Assembly (NCBI GenBank): GCA_035654775.1
Contig: DASRWB010000020.1
Coordinates: 1-33,563, forward strand
DNA from: HKST-UBA85 sp035654775
GTDB taxonomy: Bacteria > Bacteroidota > Bacteroidia > Flavobacteriales > Flavobacteriaceae
DNA length: 33,563 nucleotides
Direction: 5' to 3'
Shown here piece after piece: positions 15,430 to 24,256 of the stretch (positions within the stretch are counted from its first letter, which is position 1; every line of letters begins with the position of its first letter). Position numbers and translations under genes: made by a program. A model generated the notes under the pieces. The model did no database searches. It was not told the DNA's origin and worked only from the letters and a program-made list of their open reading frames with translations.

Positions 15430-17201
15430 TGAAACCCAAACAGCTCATAACCACACTATGTCTCGTTTTCGCCTGTCTATGTACGCAGGCACAAGTTACC
15501 TTTGAAACCAAAGTAAGCAAAAAAAAATTGGGCGTAAATGAGCGATTACGCGTAGATTTTGAGATGGATAAAGACGGCGATAACTTCACGCCGCCAAGTT
15601 TTGAAGGGTTTAACGTAATTGGCGGTCCCAATACATCGGTAAGCAATTCCTGGCTAAACGGTAGCCATCGGTATAAAAAAACGTACAGCTATTTCCTGGC
15701 ACCAAAATCCAGAGGGACATTCACCATCAAACAAGCCACCGTAGAAATAGAAGGCGATATCTACAAAACAACTCCGGTAGAAATTGTAGTAACAGCAGCC
15801 GTTGAAACACCCAAAGATCCCAACGACCCAAACTACATAGCCGACAAAAGCATTCATCTGGTAGCCGAAATTTCAAACACAAACCCTTACCTTAATGAAG
15901 CCCTAAGTATTGTGTATAAACTCTACGTTTCGCCCAATACCGGAGTGAGTAATTTTCAGGAAATAGACAATCCGCGTTATAACGATTTTTGGAGTCAAAA
16001 TATTGAAATCAATGGCTTTAAAGCCGAAAATGGAACCTATAAAGGCGAAGATTACCTGTATGTAGTACTAAAAAAAGTAGTGCTCTATCCTCAAAAAACA
16101 GGAAAATTGGAAATAGAACCTTTGGTACTTGACGTAACCGTAGACGTTCCTACAAATCGCCGCGATATATTTGGTCGAAGATTGATGAACCAAGTGCATA
16201 AAACCGTTTCGGCAGGAAACAATACCATTGTGGTAAAACCACTTCCCGAAGATGGAAAACCGGCAGACTTTACAGGTGCTGTTGGCGACTTTACCTTTAG
16301 TATAGAAACCTCCAAAAAAGAGCTCGATGCCGGAGAATCTCTACAGGCAACGGTGCAGGTAAGCGGCAAAGGAAACCTAAAGCTATTTGAACTGCCTGCA
16401 CTTTCTCTGCCCAGCTCTTTAGACGTTTTTGAGCCCGAAAAACAAGATAAAGTAAGCGTGCCTTTAAGCGGTATGGAAGGTACAGTAAGTGCTGTTTATA
16501 CCATAGTTCCTCAGTTTAAAGGAAAATACCCGATACCCAAAACGTCATTTTCCTATTTCGATTTAAAAACTGAAACGTACAAACGAATCTATGCCGAAGA
16601 CATTACAATAAATGTGTTAAATGGCCCTTTAAATAATTCAAATACCGAAAATACGCCCGCTAATAGTGCTTCAAAACAGGAAGTTGTACAACAAAGCAAA
16701 CAGTTTTCTTTTATAAAAACCCGGCCCAACTTAGTAGCAGTAGAACAAGAGCCTTTTTTTAAGTCTACAGTTTTTTGGACTTTACTACTCGCACCTTTGT
16801 TGCTTATTCCTTTAGCATTAGTTTACCGAAAACAAAAAGAAACCCGCGATGCAGATGTATTTGGAAAGCGAATTAAAAAAGCCGATAAACTGGCCAGAAA
16901 ATACCTTACCGAGGCCAAAAAATCATTGGCAAATAAAGAGGTCTTTTACGAAGCTTTAGAAAGAGCGCTACACAATTATTTAAAAGCAACATTACACATA
17001 GAAACTACGGAATTCAGTAAAGAAAAAATAAAGAGTTTGTTGCAGAAACGCCGAGTATTACCGGAAACTACAGAAAGTTTTATGGAAATATTAAAAAACT
17101 GTGAATTGGCCAGATATACTCCAATTTCAAACGTAGCCATGCAGCAGGATTATGATAAAGCCGCAAAAACCATTTCGGAAATAGACAAACAACTAAAGTA
17201 A
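15429..17201 (+). CDS. batD: BatD: oxygen-tolerance envelope protein
   Basis: 590 residues. A signal peptide (about 1-22, ending TQAQ) is followed by two or three Ig-like beta domains (about 25-400) with the BatD signatures GFNVIGGPNTSVSNS and LDAGESLQATVQVSGKGN. A single membrane helix (about 436-458) leads to a helical cytosolic tail with an ERALHNYLKATL motif. Length and order are those of the family. The large periplasmic part probably binds the BatA/B VWA domains. It overlaps batC by one base and precedes batE by 11 bases. Confidence 0.92.
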   Translation: MKPKQLITTLCLVFACLCTQAQVTFETKVSKKKLGVNERLRVDFEMDKDGDNFTPPSFEGFNVIGGPNTSVSNSWLNGSHRYKKTYSYFLAPKSRGTFTIKQATVEIEGDIYKTTPVEIVVTAAVETPKDPNDPNYIADKSIHLVAEISNTNPYLNEALSIVYKLYVSPNTGVSNFQEIDNPRYNDFWSQNIEINGFKAENGTYKGEDYLYVVLKKVVLYPQKTGKLEIEPLVLDVTVDVPTNRRDIFGRRLMNQVHKTVSAGNNTIVVKPLPEDGKPADFTGAVGDFTFSIETSKKELDAGESLQATVQVSGKGNLKLFELPALSLPSSLDVFEPEKQDKVSVPLSGMEGTVSAVYTIVPQFKGKYPIPKTSFSYFDLKTETYKRIYAEDITINVLNGPLNNSNTENTPANSASKQEVVQQSKQFSFIKTRPNLVAVEQEPFFKSTVFWTLLLAPLLLIPLALVYRKQKETRDADVFGKRIKKADKLARKYLTEAKKSLANKEVFYEALERALHNYLKATLHIETTEFSKEKIKSLLQKRRVLPETTESFMEILKNCELARYTPISNVAMQQDYDKAAKTISEIDKQLK

Positions 17202-17212
17202 ATTCAAAAACT

Positions 17213-17971
17213 ATGCATTACCTGAAAACAATATATGTTTTTGTAATTCTAACAACAAGTTGGCTGGGAATGGCACAAGATGAAGCTATTTTTAATCAGG
17301 GCAACACGCTTTACAGCGAAGGGAAATATGCAGAAGCTATTGAAAAATATGAACAGATTTTAAACTCCGGAAAACATTCTGCTGCACTGTACTATAATCT
17401 GGGAAATGCCTATTACAAACTAAACAATGTGGCTTCGAGCATTTATTATTTTGAAAAAGCATTACAACTTGACCCAACGGATAGAGAAATACAAAACAAT
17501 TTAACCTATGCGCAAAATATGACGGTCGACGCCATAGAAGCACAGCCGGAAGTGGGATTTTCAAAAGCGTACAAAAGCATAGTCAATTACCGTAGTTTTG
17601 ACACCTGGGCAAAATATACCGTAGCATTTATGTTTGTGTTTATCGCACTGTTTTTGGGGTATTACTTTTCAACAAGCACTGCAAAAAAACGAATCGCTTT
17701 TGTAGGTTTAATTTGTGCATTATTTCTCACCGGAACTACACTGGGCTTAGCTTTTCAGAAATTTAAACTGGACAAAAATACCAATCCCGCAATTATTTTT
17801 ACGCAGGAAGTGAGTATTAAAAATGACCCGAACTCCACTAGTGAGGAACTTTTCAAGCTTCATGAAGGAACTAAAATATATATTGTCGGAACCTTTAATA
17901 CTTGGAAAAAAATAAAACTTCCCGACGGGAAAACCGGATGGTTAGAACAACAACATATAAAAGCACTTTAA
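17213..17971 (+). CDS. batE: BatE: TPR protein with two membrane helices and an SH3-like domain
   Basis: 252 residues. A signal-like helix (1-21, ending MAQ) precedes TPR repeats (about 24-100; AALYYNLGNAYYKLNNVASS is typical). Two membrane segments follow (135-153 and 160-181), and a C-terminal SH3b-like domain (about 193-250) ends in PDGKTGWLEQ. This is the usual flavobacterial last gene of the Bat operon. SH3b domains often bind peptidoglycan or peptides, so it may anchor the complex at the cell wall; that is inference. No strong terminator follows; the next promoter begins only about 15 bases after its stop. Confidence 0.9.
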   Translation: MHYLKTIYVFVILTTSWLGMAQDEAIFNQGNTLYSEGKYAEAIEKYEQILNSGKHSAALYYNLGNAYYKLNNVASSIYYFEKALQLDPTDREIQNNLTYAQNMTVDAIEAQPEVGFSKAYKSIVNYRSFDTWAKYTVAFMFVFIALFLGYYFSTSTAKKRIAFVGLICALFLTGTTLGLAFQKFKLDKNTNPAIIFTQEVSIKNDPNSTSEELFKLHEGTKIYIVGTFNTWKKIKLPDGKTGWLEQQHIKAL

Positions 17972-17985
17972 ACTTATTTTAACAA

Positions 17986-18012
17986 TTGTTTAAAGTTTAA
18001 CACTTATATTTG
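17986..18012 (+). promoter_or_regulatory. Bacteroidota-type promoter of the inorganic-carbon module
   Basis: TTG at 17986-17988 and TATATTTG at 18005-18012 are 16 bases apart, close to the TTG/TAnnTTTG consensus of flavobacterial promoters. The start codon of the small gene at 18035 follows about 22 bases later. Confidence 0.6.
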
Positions 18013-18034
18013 CTAGCAGTTTTCATCATAAAAC

Positions 18035-18337
18035 ATGAGTAAGAACAGCATTACATTTTTCTTTTTATTCATTTTCTCTTTGTTTATCTCAACCCCAACA
18101 ATTATCCTTATGGTTGAAGATAACATAGACGTTTCTACATTCTATGGAGTAAATGAAGAAGAAAATAAAAATGAAACTTCAAAAAAGATAGAAGTCAACC
18201 TTTTTAATTCAAGCAAATACAATATTGCCCAACCTTGGGACGAAAAAGAAAAATTAAACTTCGCTTACCTCAAATTATCTCCTCAGCATATTATGGAGAG
18301 TTTTTCTCCGCCTCCTGAACAAAACATTCATAGTTAG
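18035..18337 (+). CDS. Small signal-anchored protein preceding the SulP permease, function unknown
   Basis: 100 residues. A very hydrophobic N-terminus (about 7-26) serves as signal peptide or membrane anchor, followed by an acidic stretch (MVEDNIDVSTFYGVNEEEN) and a polar C-terminal part ending in a Pro-rich FSPPPEQ segment. I recall similar short proteins with a D-D-IDIS-FY-EEE pattern before SulP genes in other flavobacteria, but cannot name a family. Its own promoter lies just upstream and the SulP gene follows 77 bases later on the same strand. An accessory role for the transporter is an inference from position only. Confidence 0.7.
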   Translation: MSKNSITFFFLFIFSLFISTPTIILMVEDNIDVSTFYGVNEEENKNETSKKIEVNLFNSSKYNIAQPWDEKEKLNFAYLKLSPQHIMESFSPPPEQNIHS

Positions 18338-18376
18338 TTCATTGCGTAATTAATGTAAAGCTTTGTTTAATAAACT

Positions 18377-18397
18377 CTTACCCAAACCTAGGGTAAG
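18377..18397 (+). promoter_or_regulatory. Hairpin in the leader of the first SulP gene
   Basis: CTTACCC and GGGTAAG form a perfect 7-bp stem around a 7-base loop that ends 17 bases before the ATG. No T-run follows, so it is not a classical terminator; it could be an operator or a structure affecting translation. Confidence 0.4.
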
Positions 18398-18414
18398 GGA
18401 AAAATCTTATATAT

Positions 18415-19995
18415 ATGTTTAAAACAATTAAAAACGATATACCGGCAAGTATTGTGGTATTTTTCGTGGCATTACCCTTATGTTTAGGTATTGCTTTGGC
18501 CAGTGGAGCACCATTATTTTCAGGATTAATCGCAGGCATTATAGGCGGTATAGTAGTAGGAGCTATTAGTGGCTCAAAAATAGGAGTCAGTGGTCCGGCA
18601 GCCGGACTAGCCGCTATTGTGTTATCAGCCATCAGTACATTGGGCGGATATGAAAACTTTCTGGTAGCCGTAGTGCTCGGCGGCCTTATTCAACTGCTTT
18701 TTGGCGTGCTAAAGGCGGGTGTTATTGGGTATTATTTTCCGTCTTCGGTAATTAAAGGTATGCTTACGGGTATTGGGATTATCATTATTTTAAAACAAAT
18801 CCCCAATTTTTTTGGATATGACGAAGAGTCGGCCTGGGATTTGGAATTTTTTGAGCTCGATGGTGGAACTACTTTTTCGGAGTTATTTGAAATTGTAAAC
18901 AATATTCACCCCGGAGCAGCAATAATAGGAGTAATCAGTTTAGCCATTTTAATATTCTGGGAAAAGGTACTGGCTAAAGAAGGAAAACTTTTTCAGCTTA
19001 TTCAAGGTCCTTTTGCTGCTGTAGTTTTAGGAATTGTATTTTTTGTAGTTACTAAAGAAAATGAATGGTTAAGTATTTCTCAAAAGCATCTGGTAACCGT
19101 TCCTATCCCTGAAAATGCTTCAGAATTCTTCGGGCAATTTAGTTTTCCAAATTTTGCGGTAATTACCAATTTGGATGTTTGGGTTGCAGCTTTTACCATA
19201 GCTCTGGTAGCCAGTTTAGAAACACTGCTTTGTGTAGAGGCTACCGATAAATTAGACCCCAATAAGAATGTAACGCCTACAAACAGAGAGTTGTTGGCAC
19301 AAGGAACCGGAAATGTACTTTCAGGATTAATTGGCGGATTGCCTATTACTCAGGTAATTGTGCGTAGCTCAGCCAATATTCAATCCGGTGGAAGAAGTAA
19401 ACTGTCTACCATTATTCATGGATTTTTATTACTTATTTCTGTAATTTTAATACCCAGGCTTTTAAACATGATTCCATTATCGGTTTTAGCAGCGGTACTG
19501 CTTATTGTAGGATATAAACTGGCCAAGCCTTCACTGTTTAAAAAAATGTACCAATTGGGTTGGAAACAATCTATACCTTTTACCGTAACTGTGGTGGGAA
19601 TTATCTTCACCGATTTGCTGGTAGGTATTGGCCTTGGACTCATGGTAGGTATAGTAGTTATCCTGCTAAAAAGCTATCAAAACTCACACTTCTTGCACAT
19701 TGAAGACAAGAGTAACGGAAAGCATAAAATAAAAATGACACTGGCAGAAGAAGTTACCTTTTTTAATAAAGGTGCTATTCTTAAAGAACTGGACAGTTTG
19801 CCTAGAGACACATACCTGGATTTAGATGTCAGAAACACCCGATATTTGGATAATGACATTATAGAAATTCTGGATGATTTTGCATTTAAAGCCAAAGAAA
19901 GAAATATCGATATAAAACTAATTTCTGAACGTGGAATTATTGAAAACCCCGAAAGTTTTATCGAGTTCTTTAAATTAAGACCAAAATCAGCTTAA
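18415..19995 (+). CDS. SulP-family permease with divergent STAS domain, probable bicarbonate transporter
   Basis: 526 residues. The hydrophobic core with 10-14 membrane segments carries SulP marks: FFVALPLCLGIALASG, KIGVSGPAAGLAAIV, ATDKLDPNKNVTPTNRELLAQG and SSANIQSGGRSKLS. A shortened STAS domain occupies about 425-520; the usual Ser of the D-x-S-G loop is replaced (YLDNDII). The genes downstream encode a Usp protein, a beta-carbonic anhydrase and a second SulP. That context argues for sodium-dependent bicarbonate uptake of the BicA type rather than sulfate. In marine flavobacteria such clusters have been linked to anaplerotic carbon fixation. The substrate is inferred. Confidence 0.9.
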   Translation: MFKTIKNDIPASIVVFFVALPLCLGIALASGAPLFSGLIAGIIGGIVVGAISGSKIGVSGPAAGLAAIVLSAISTLGGYENFLVAVVLGGLIQLLFGVLKAGVIGYYFPSSVIKGMLTGIGIIIILKQIPNFFGYDEESAWDLEFFELDGGTTFSELFEIVNNIHPGAAIIGVISLAILIFWEKVLAKEGKLFQLIQGPFAAVVLGIVFFVVTKENEWLSISQKHLVTVPIPENASEFFGQFSFPNFAVITNLDVWVAAFTIALVASLETLLCVEATDKLDPNKNVTPTNRELLAQGTGNVLSGLIGGLPITQVIVRSSANIQSGGRSKLSTIIHGFLLLISVILIPRLLNMIPLSVLAAVLLIVGYKLAKPSLFKKMYQLGWKQSIPFTVTVVGIIFTDLLVGIGLGLMVGIVVILLKSYQNSHFLHIEDKSNGKHKIKMTLAEEVTFFNKGAILKELDSLPRDTYLDLDVRNTRYLDNDIIEILDDFAFKAKERNIDIKLISERGIIENPESFIEFFKLRPKSA

Positions 19996-20006
19996 TATTT
20001 AGCGCC

Positions 20007-20819
20007 ATGGAAGAAAAAAAGCAAAAACACAAAATTCTGGTGCTGTCCAATTTAAATAAATCCATAACGGACGTTTTAAAAAGCACTATTAGTTTGGCCA
20101 AAATAATTGATGCAGAAATACATCTTTTTTACGTGAAAAAACCTACAGATATCGTAGAAAAAGAAAGTCAGTTATCTGCCATTAGAGAAATAAATAAAGA
20201 ACACATTACAACCAAACAGGAAATTCAAAATATAATAAACCCAATGGTTAAAGAATACGGGATAAAAATAAACCCTAAATTCGCTTTTGGTAATGTGAAA
20301 AACGAAATAGAAGCTTATATCGACCAGCAACAACCAGATATTATTGTGCTGGGAAAGAAAAAATCAAAACTGTTTAAGCTTTTTGGAGACGATAATATTA
20401 CACAATTTGTGTTAAAAAAACACAAAGGAGTAATCCTTATTGTTTCAGAAAAAAACAGTTTAGATCCCAATACAGTATTTACTTTGGGTATGCTCAATCA
20501 AGCACAAGACACGGTTAATGTAGACTTTGCAGAGCAATTACTGAAACATGCCGAAGAACCGGTGAGACTGTTTAAAATTGTAAAAAAACAAAACAATCCG
20601 CAACCTAAAGAAACATTAAACAACAAAACCATTGAATATGTTTTTGAAGAAAGTGATAATGCCATTAGCAGTATATCCAAATATGTAGCCAAAAACAAGG
20701 TAGATTTACTGTACGTAAACAGAAAGCAAAATCAAAAGAAAAGCGAATTCATTTCACCGATACAAATAGATGATATTATTACAAATTTTAATGTATCCTT
20801 ATTACTAACAGGTGTATAA
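20007..20819 (+). CDS. Tandem UspA-type universal stress protein
   Basis: 270 residues with two alpha/beta repeats: residues about 8-148 (HKILVLSNLNKS ... IIVLGKKKSKLFKLFG ... GVILIVSEK) and a second, more diverged half (about 155-270). The GxxG-9x-G(S/T) ATP-binding motif is not intact in the first domain, so ATP binding is doubtful. It lies 11 bases after the first SulP gene and its end overlaps or abuts the carbonic anhydrase leader. Position suggests it modulates bicarbonate transport or senses energy state; this is inference. Cytosolic. Confidence 0.82.
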   Translation: MEEKKQKHKILVLSNLNKSITDVLKSTISLAKIIDAEIHLFYVKKPTDIVEKESQLSAIREINKEHITTKQEIQNIINPMVKEYGIKINPKFAFGNVKNEIEAYIDQQQPDIIVLGKKKSKLFKLFGDDNITQFVLKKHKGVILIVSEKNSLDPNTVFTLGMLNQAQDTVNVDFAEQLLKHAEEPVRLFKIVKKQNNPQPKETLNNKTIEYVFEESDNAISSISKYVAKNKVDLLYVNRKQNQKKSEFISPIQIDDIITNFNVSLLLTGV

Positions 20820-20850
20820 AAAAACAATACAACACATAAAAACACATATT

Positions 20851-21480
20851 ATGAAAGCACATACAAGAGAAACACAAGCCACAATGACACCGCAAAAGTC
20901 GTTACAATACCTCAAAGAAGGAAACCAAAGATTTCAGCAAAACCTGAAAGCAAACCGAAACTTACTGGAACAAGTAAACGACACGAGTGACGGGCAGTTT
21001 CCCTTTGCAACTATTCTGAGCTGTATAGACTCCAGAGTCTCTGCCGAGTTGGTTTTTGATCAAGGCTTGGGAGATATATTTAGTATTAGAATAGCCGGAA
21101 ACTTTGTAAATGAAGATATTTTAGGAAGTATGGAATTTGCTTGTAAACTAGCAGGAACCAAACTTATAGTTGTTTTAGGACATACCAGCTGCGGCGCTAT
21201 AAAAGGAGCTTGTGATAAGGCACAAATGGGAAATCTAACTAAGCTCATCGAAAAAATAACCCCGGCAGTAAACGCAGTTAAACAACCGCAAGATGAAAGT
21301 TTAAGAAATTCAAAAAATCTAGACTTTGTAGATGAGGTTGCAAAAACAAACGTTCAGTTAACCATTGACAGAATTCATGCAGAAAGCCCAATACTTACCC
21401 AGATGGAAAAAAGTGGAGAAATTATGATAGTTGGAGCCATGTACGACATCAACAATGGATCGGTGACCTTTTTTGAGTAA
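20851..21480 (+). CDS. Beta-class carbonic anhydrase
   Basis: 209 residues from the ATG at 20851. An in-frame ATG at 20812 would add 13 residues and overlap the Usp gene by 8 bases; the internal start precedes the MKAHTRETQ segment and spares the overlap. Zinc ligands are visible: Cys58 with Asp60 and Arg62 in SCIDSR, and His111 and Cys114 in GHTSCGA. It interconverts CO2 and bicarbonate. There is no signal peptide, so it is cytosolic, matching the role of converting imported bicarbonate between two SulP permeases. A hairpin follows its stop. Confidence 0.95.
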   Translation: MKAHTRETQATMTPQKSLQYLKEGNQRFQQNLKANRNLLEQVNDTSDGQFPFATILSCIDSRVSAELVFDQGLGDIFSIRIAGNFVNEDILGSMEFACKLAGTKLIVVLGHTSCGAIKGACDKAQMGNLTKLIEKITPAVNAVKQPQDESLRNSKNLDFVDEVAKTNVQLTIDRIHAESPILTQMEKSGEIMIVGAMYDINNGSVTFFE

Positions 21481-21507
21481 AAAAAACGTCAAAGTAACAA
21501 ACCCAAA

Positions 21508-21551
21508 AAAATATGGCTGTGCTGGCAGTAACGCTAAAGCAGCCATATTTT
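21508..21551 (+). terminator. Long-stem hairpin between the carbonic anhydrase and second SulP genes
   Basis: AAAATATGGCTG (21508-21519) and CAGCCATATTTT (21540-21551) pair perfectly over 12 bp, with a 20-base loop and a T-rich 3' arm. It probably ends or attenuates transcription after the carbonic anhydrase, leaving the second SulP gene partly under its own control. Confidence 0.6.
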
Positions 21552-21631
21552 GGTTAACACAACAAAAAAATGTGTAAAATCAAACATCTTAAGCCAAAAA
21601 ACTGTAAATTAAAAACGCAAAAAAACAAACA

Positions 21632-23500
21632 ATGAAGAAATTGTTTTCGAACCTAAAAGGAGATGCTTTTGGAGGCATCACCGCAGGTATAGTTGCACTA
21701 CCACTGGCACTAGCCTTTGGTGTTTCATCAGGTTTAGGTCCAAGCGCGGGACTTTATGGGGCTATATTCCTAAGTTTTTTTGCAGCACTTTTTGGCGGAA
21801 CCAATACACAAATTTCAGGACCAACAGCACCGATGACAGCTGTAAGCATGGTCGTAATTGCCGGAATAATAGCTGTTAATGATGGCGATGTAGAAAAGGC
21901 TTTACCTGCCATTCTTACAGTCTTCTTGTTGGCGGGAGTTATGCAAATAGGCCTTGGAGCTTTAGGGCTGGGAAAGTACATAAAATACATCCCTTATCCG
22001 GTAGTTTCCGGATTTATGACCGCTATAGGAGTAATTATCATCGTTACTCAAATTTTACCATCCATAGGATATTACCCAAAAGAAGACACAGCCTTTGTAC
22101 AGCAATTTAAACCCCAGGCAGAAGAATTAATTCTCGAAAACATTTTAAAAGAAGAAGCCGGTGAAGGTATTTTGGTTTTGGAAGATTTTAAAGAAACAAT
22201 CCAAAGAGCACAAAAAATCACACAAGACGATATATTAAAAGAATCAAAAACACTGGCACAAAACCAAGCTTCCGGAGTCATTGGCGCACTAAAAGTATTG
22301 CCACGAGCCTTGAAACAGCTTAGCTGGTTGGAACTATTTCTGACGCTGGCGACCATTTTTATCATCTATGGGTTTAAACGAATAACCACCAAAATCCCCA
22401 GCACTTTGGTTGCCCTTATTGTGGTATCTGGAGCAGCAGTAGCATTTGACTTAAAGTACAGACCTATTGAAGAAATACCCGGCGGTATTCCAATTCCCAA
22501 ACTGGAAATAATTACCAATTTTGGTATAAGTTCTATTTCACCTTACATTTTCACAGCATTAACACTGGCATTGTTGGGAGCCATAGATTCCTTACTTACC
22601 AGTGTTGTGGCAGATAACATGACCAAAACCAAACACAATCCTAATAAAGAACTAGTAGGTCAAGGAATAGGAAACAGTATTTCTGCCTTTTTTGGAGGCT
22701 TGCCCGGCGCAGGAGCCACTATCAGGACAGTAGTAAATATCAATTCCGGAGGAAAAACAAAACTCTCGGGGATGATTGCCGGATTAATGCTGTTGGTTAT
22801 TTTATTGGGACTTGGTCCGGTCGCTTCTAAAATACCGGCTGCAGTTTTGGCAGGGATTTTAATAACTGTAGGTATAAGCGTGATGGATTACAAAGGGCTT
22901 AAAGCAATACCAAGTCTGCCCAAAGACATCAAAATTGGAAAAATAAAACTAAGTTCTGAAGTGCTGGTTATGCTTGTAGTGCTCACCTTGTCTACGTTTT
23001 GGAATTTGGTGTATGCCGTCGGAATTGGCTTGGTCATAGCCTCGTTGATGTTCATGAAAAAAATAGGCGATTTAACAGCCGAACGTTCTGATGTAAAACC
23101 ATTAAAAGAAGAAGCCTGGGTTGATGAAATTGAGTTTCCGGAGAAACTCAAAGAAGAGGTTTTTATTAAACACATCAAAGGACCTTTGTTTTTTGGATCA
23201 ACCAGTGATTTTCAGCAATTAGCTCTGCAAATACCACCAACGGCTACCGCAGTAATTATCAGAATGGACAGAATGCAATATATGGATCAATCCGGATTGT
23301 ATGCTATGGAAGATGTTTTAGTAGATTTAAAAAAGAAAAATATTGATGTGCTGTTCGTTGACTTATTAAAACAGCCGCGATACATGATGGAACGTATAGA
23401 CATTATCCCCGACTTAATCCCAACGGAACATATTTTCCCGGACTTTAACAGCTGTTTGATTTGGGTGAAAGCCCATATTAAAGATATTTATCACCGTTAG
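21632..23500 (+). CDS. SulP-family permease with STAS domain and a hydrophilic insertion
   Basis: 622 residues. SulP marks: ITAGIVALPLALAFGVSSG (16-34), TQISGPTAPMTAV (59-71), PYPVVSGFMTAIGV (121-134) and GGLPGAGATIRTVVNINSGGKT. An uncommon hydrophilic, helical insertion of about 80 residues lies at 149-228 between membrane segments. The C-terminal STAS domain (about 500-615) keeps the D-x-S-G loop (Asp552, Ser554, Gly555). It is longer than and clearly diverged from the first SulP at 18415, so this is not a recent duplication. Context with carbonic anhydrase suggests bicarbonate transport; other anions are possible. Confidence 0.9.
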   Translation: MKKLFSNLKGDAFGGITAGIVALPLALAFGVSSGLGPSAGLYGAIFLSFFAALFGGTNTQISGPTAPMTAVSMVVIAGIIAVNDGDVEKALPAILTVFLLAGVMQIGLGALGLGKYIKYIPYPVVSGFMTAIGVIIIVTQILPSIGYYPKEDTAFVQQFKPQAEELILENILKEEAGEGILVLEDFKETIQRAQKITQDDILKESKTLAQNQASGVIGALKVLPRALKQLSWLELFLTLATIFIIYGFKRITTKIPSTLVALIVVSGAAVAFDLKYRPIEEIPGGIPIPKLEIITNFGISSISPYIFTALTLALLGAIDSLLTSVVADNMTKTKHNPNKELVGQGIGNSISAFFGGLPGAGATIRTVVNINSGGKTKLSGMIAGLMLLVILLGLGPVASKIPAAVLAGILITVGISVMDYKGLKAIPSLPKDIKIGKIKLSSEVLVMLVVLTLSTFWNLVYAVGIGLVIASLMFMKKIGDLTAERSDVKPLKEEAWVDEIEFPEKLKEEVFIKHIKGPLFFGSTSDFQQLALQIPPTATAVIIRMDRMQYMDQSGLYAMEDVLVDLKKKNIDVLFVDLLKQPRYMMERIDIIPDLIPTEHIFPDFNSCLIWVKAHIKDIYHR

Positions 23501-23587
23501 CGAATAACCAATTTGCGAGAAGGAAGACAGCGGGATAAAAGGAAATAGGAAAGAATAATTTCTTTACACAAAATTTTTCTGCTAAAT

Positions 23588-23622
23588 AAAAAAGCCACTC
23601 TAAATAAAGAGTGGCTTTTTTT
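23588..23622. terminator. Bidirectional intrinsic terminator between the SulP and HmuY genes
   Basis: GCCACTCT (23594-23601) and AGAGTGGC (23608-23615) form an 8-bp stem with loop AAATAA, with an A-run before and a T-run after. It serves the rightward SulP gene and the leftward HmuY gene, whose stop is 13 bases away. Confidence 0.92.
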
Positions 23623-23634
23623 GGTGTAAAGCTA

Positions 23635-24243
23635 TTATTGAAAAGAGGTTTCTCCTTCGTTAGGTTGATATACGTAATCGAAAGTATAGTATTGGTAATT
23701 TGTAGCACTGTCGTTTGGCGTGCCATCTTCATAATAACTAAGAATTTCCATTTTTGCATACTTTCCATCATGGGTTTTTATAACTAGGATATTACCCGCT
23801 TTAGGTGTGATAATATGTGTAGTTGGGTTGTAATCATACCAAGTAGAGATAGCCAAACCTCCACTGGAACTGTCTTGATTTAAAAGCGCAGTGTTAACTG
23901 TTGTCACATCGGCAAAAGTACTTGTTGCGGTATAAGCACCCGCTATACCTGTTCTTTCAGGCTGATCAGTTGCGGTTGCTTCACCACCATTTACCAAAAT
24001 AGTAGTGCCTCTAAAGGCAATATCCCATTCGGTTTCACTATCGGTAGTTGTTCCTGTGGAAAAACTAAACTTGGTATAATCGCCGGAAATGGGTTGCCCT
24101 TGTCCACCTTCTTGTGGTGCATATAGGTTGGTAACGGTTTCGGCCTCAATTTCCAGTTGAGGTTGGTTGGAATCATCGTCTGAACTGCATGAGGCAAATG
24201 TTACGGCTAAGACTAATAAAGATAATAAATGAAGTGTTTTCAT
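23635..24243 (-). CDS. HmuY-family haem-binding lipoprotein
   Basis: 202 residues. A lipoprotein signal ends in FASC (Cys19), so it should be anchored in the outer membrane or released as a haemophore. The HmuY pattern is visible: YTKFSFSTG, TEWDIAFRGTTILVNGG (about 72-88), STWYDYNPTTHIITPKAGNILVIKT and a final YYTFDYVYQ strand. In Porphyromonas HmuY binds haem and hands it to the receptor HmuR; here a TonB receptor gene lies 13 bases upstream on the same strand. Haem ligands in flavobacterial members differ and I cannot assign them. Confidence 0.85.
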   Translation of the reverse strand: MKTLHLLSLLVLAVTFASCSSDDDSNQPQLEIEAETVTNLYAPQEGGQGQPISGDYTKFSFSTGTTTDSETEWDIAFRGTTILVNGGEATATDQPERTGIAGAYTATSTFADVTTVNTALLNQDSSSGGLAISTWYDYNPTTHIITPKAGNILVIKTHDGKYAKMEILSYYEDGTPNDSATNYQYYTFDYVYQPNEGETSFQ

Positions 24244-24256
24244 AATGTATATATAA

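Noticed and set aside
8888..17971. The MoxR-to-BatE run as a new defence or secretion system
   Set aside because: Gene order and domains match the known Bacteroidota aerotolerance (Bat) operon; only the extra subunit at 10864 deserves attention.
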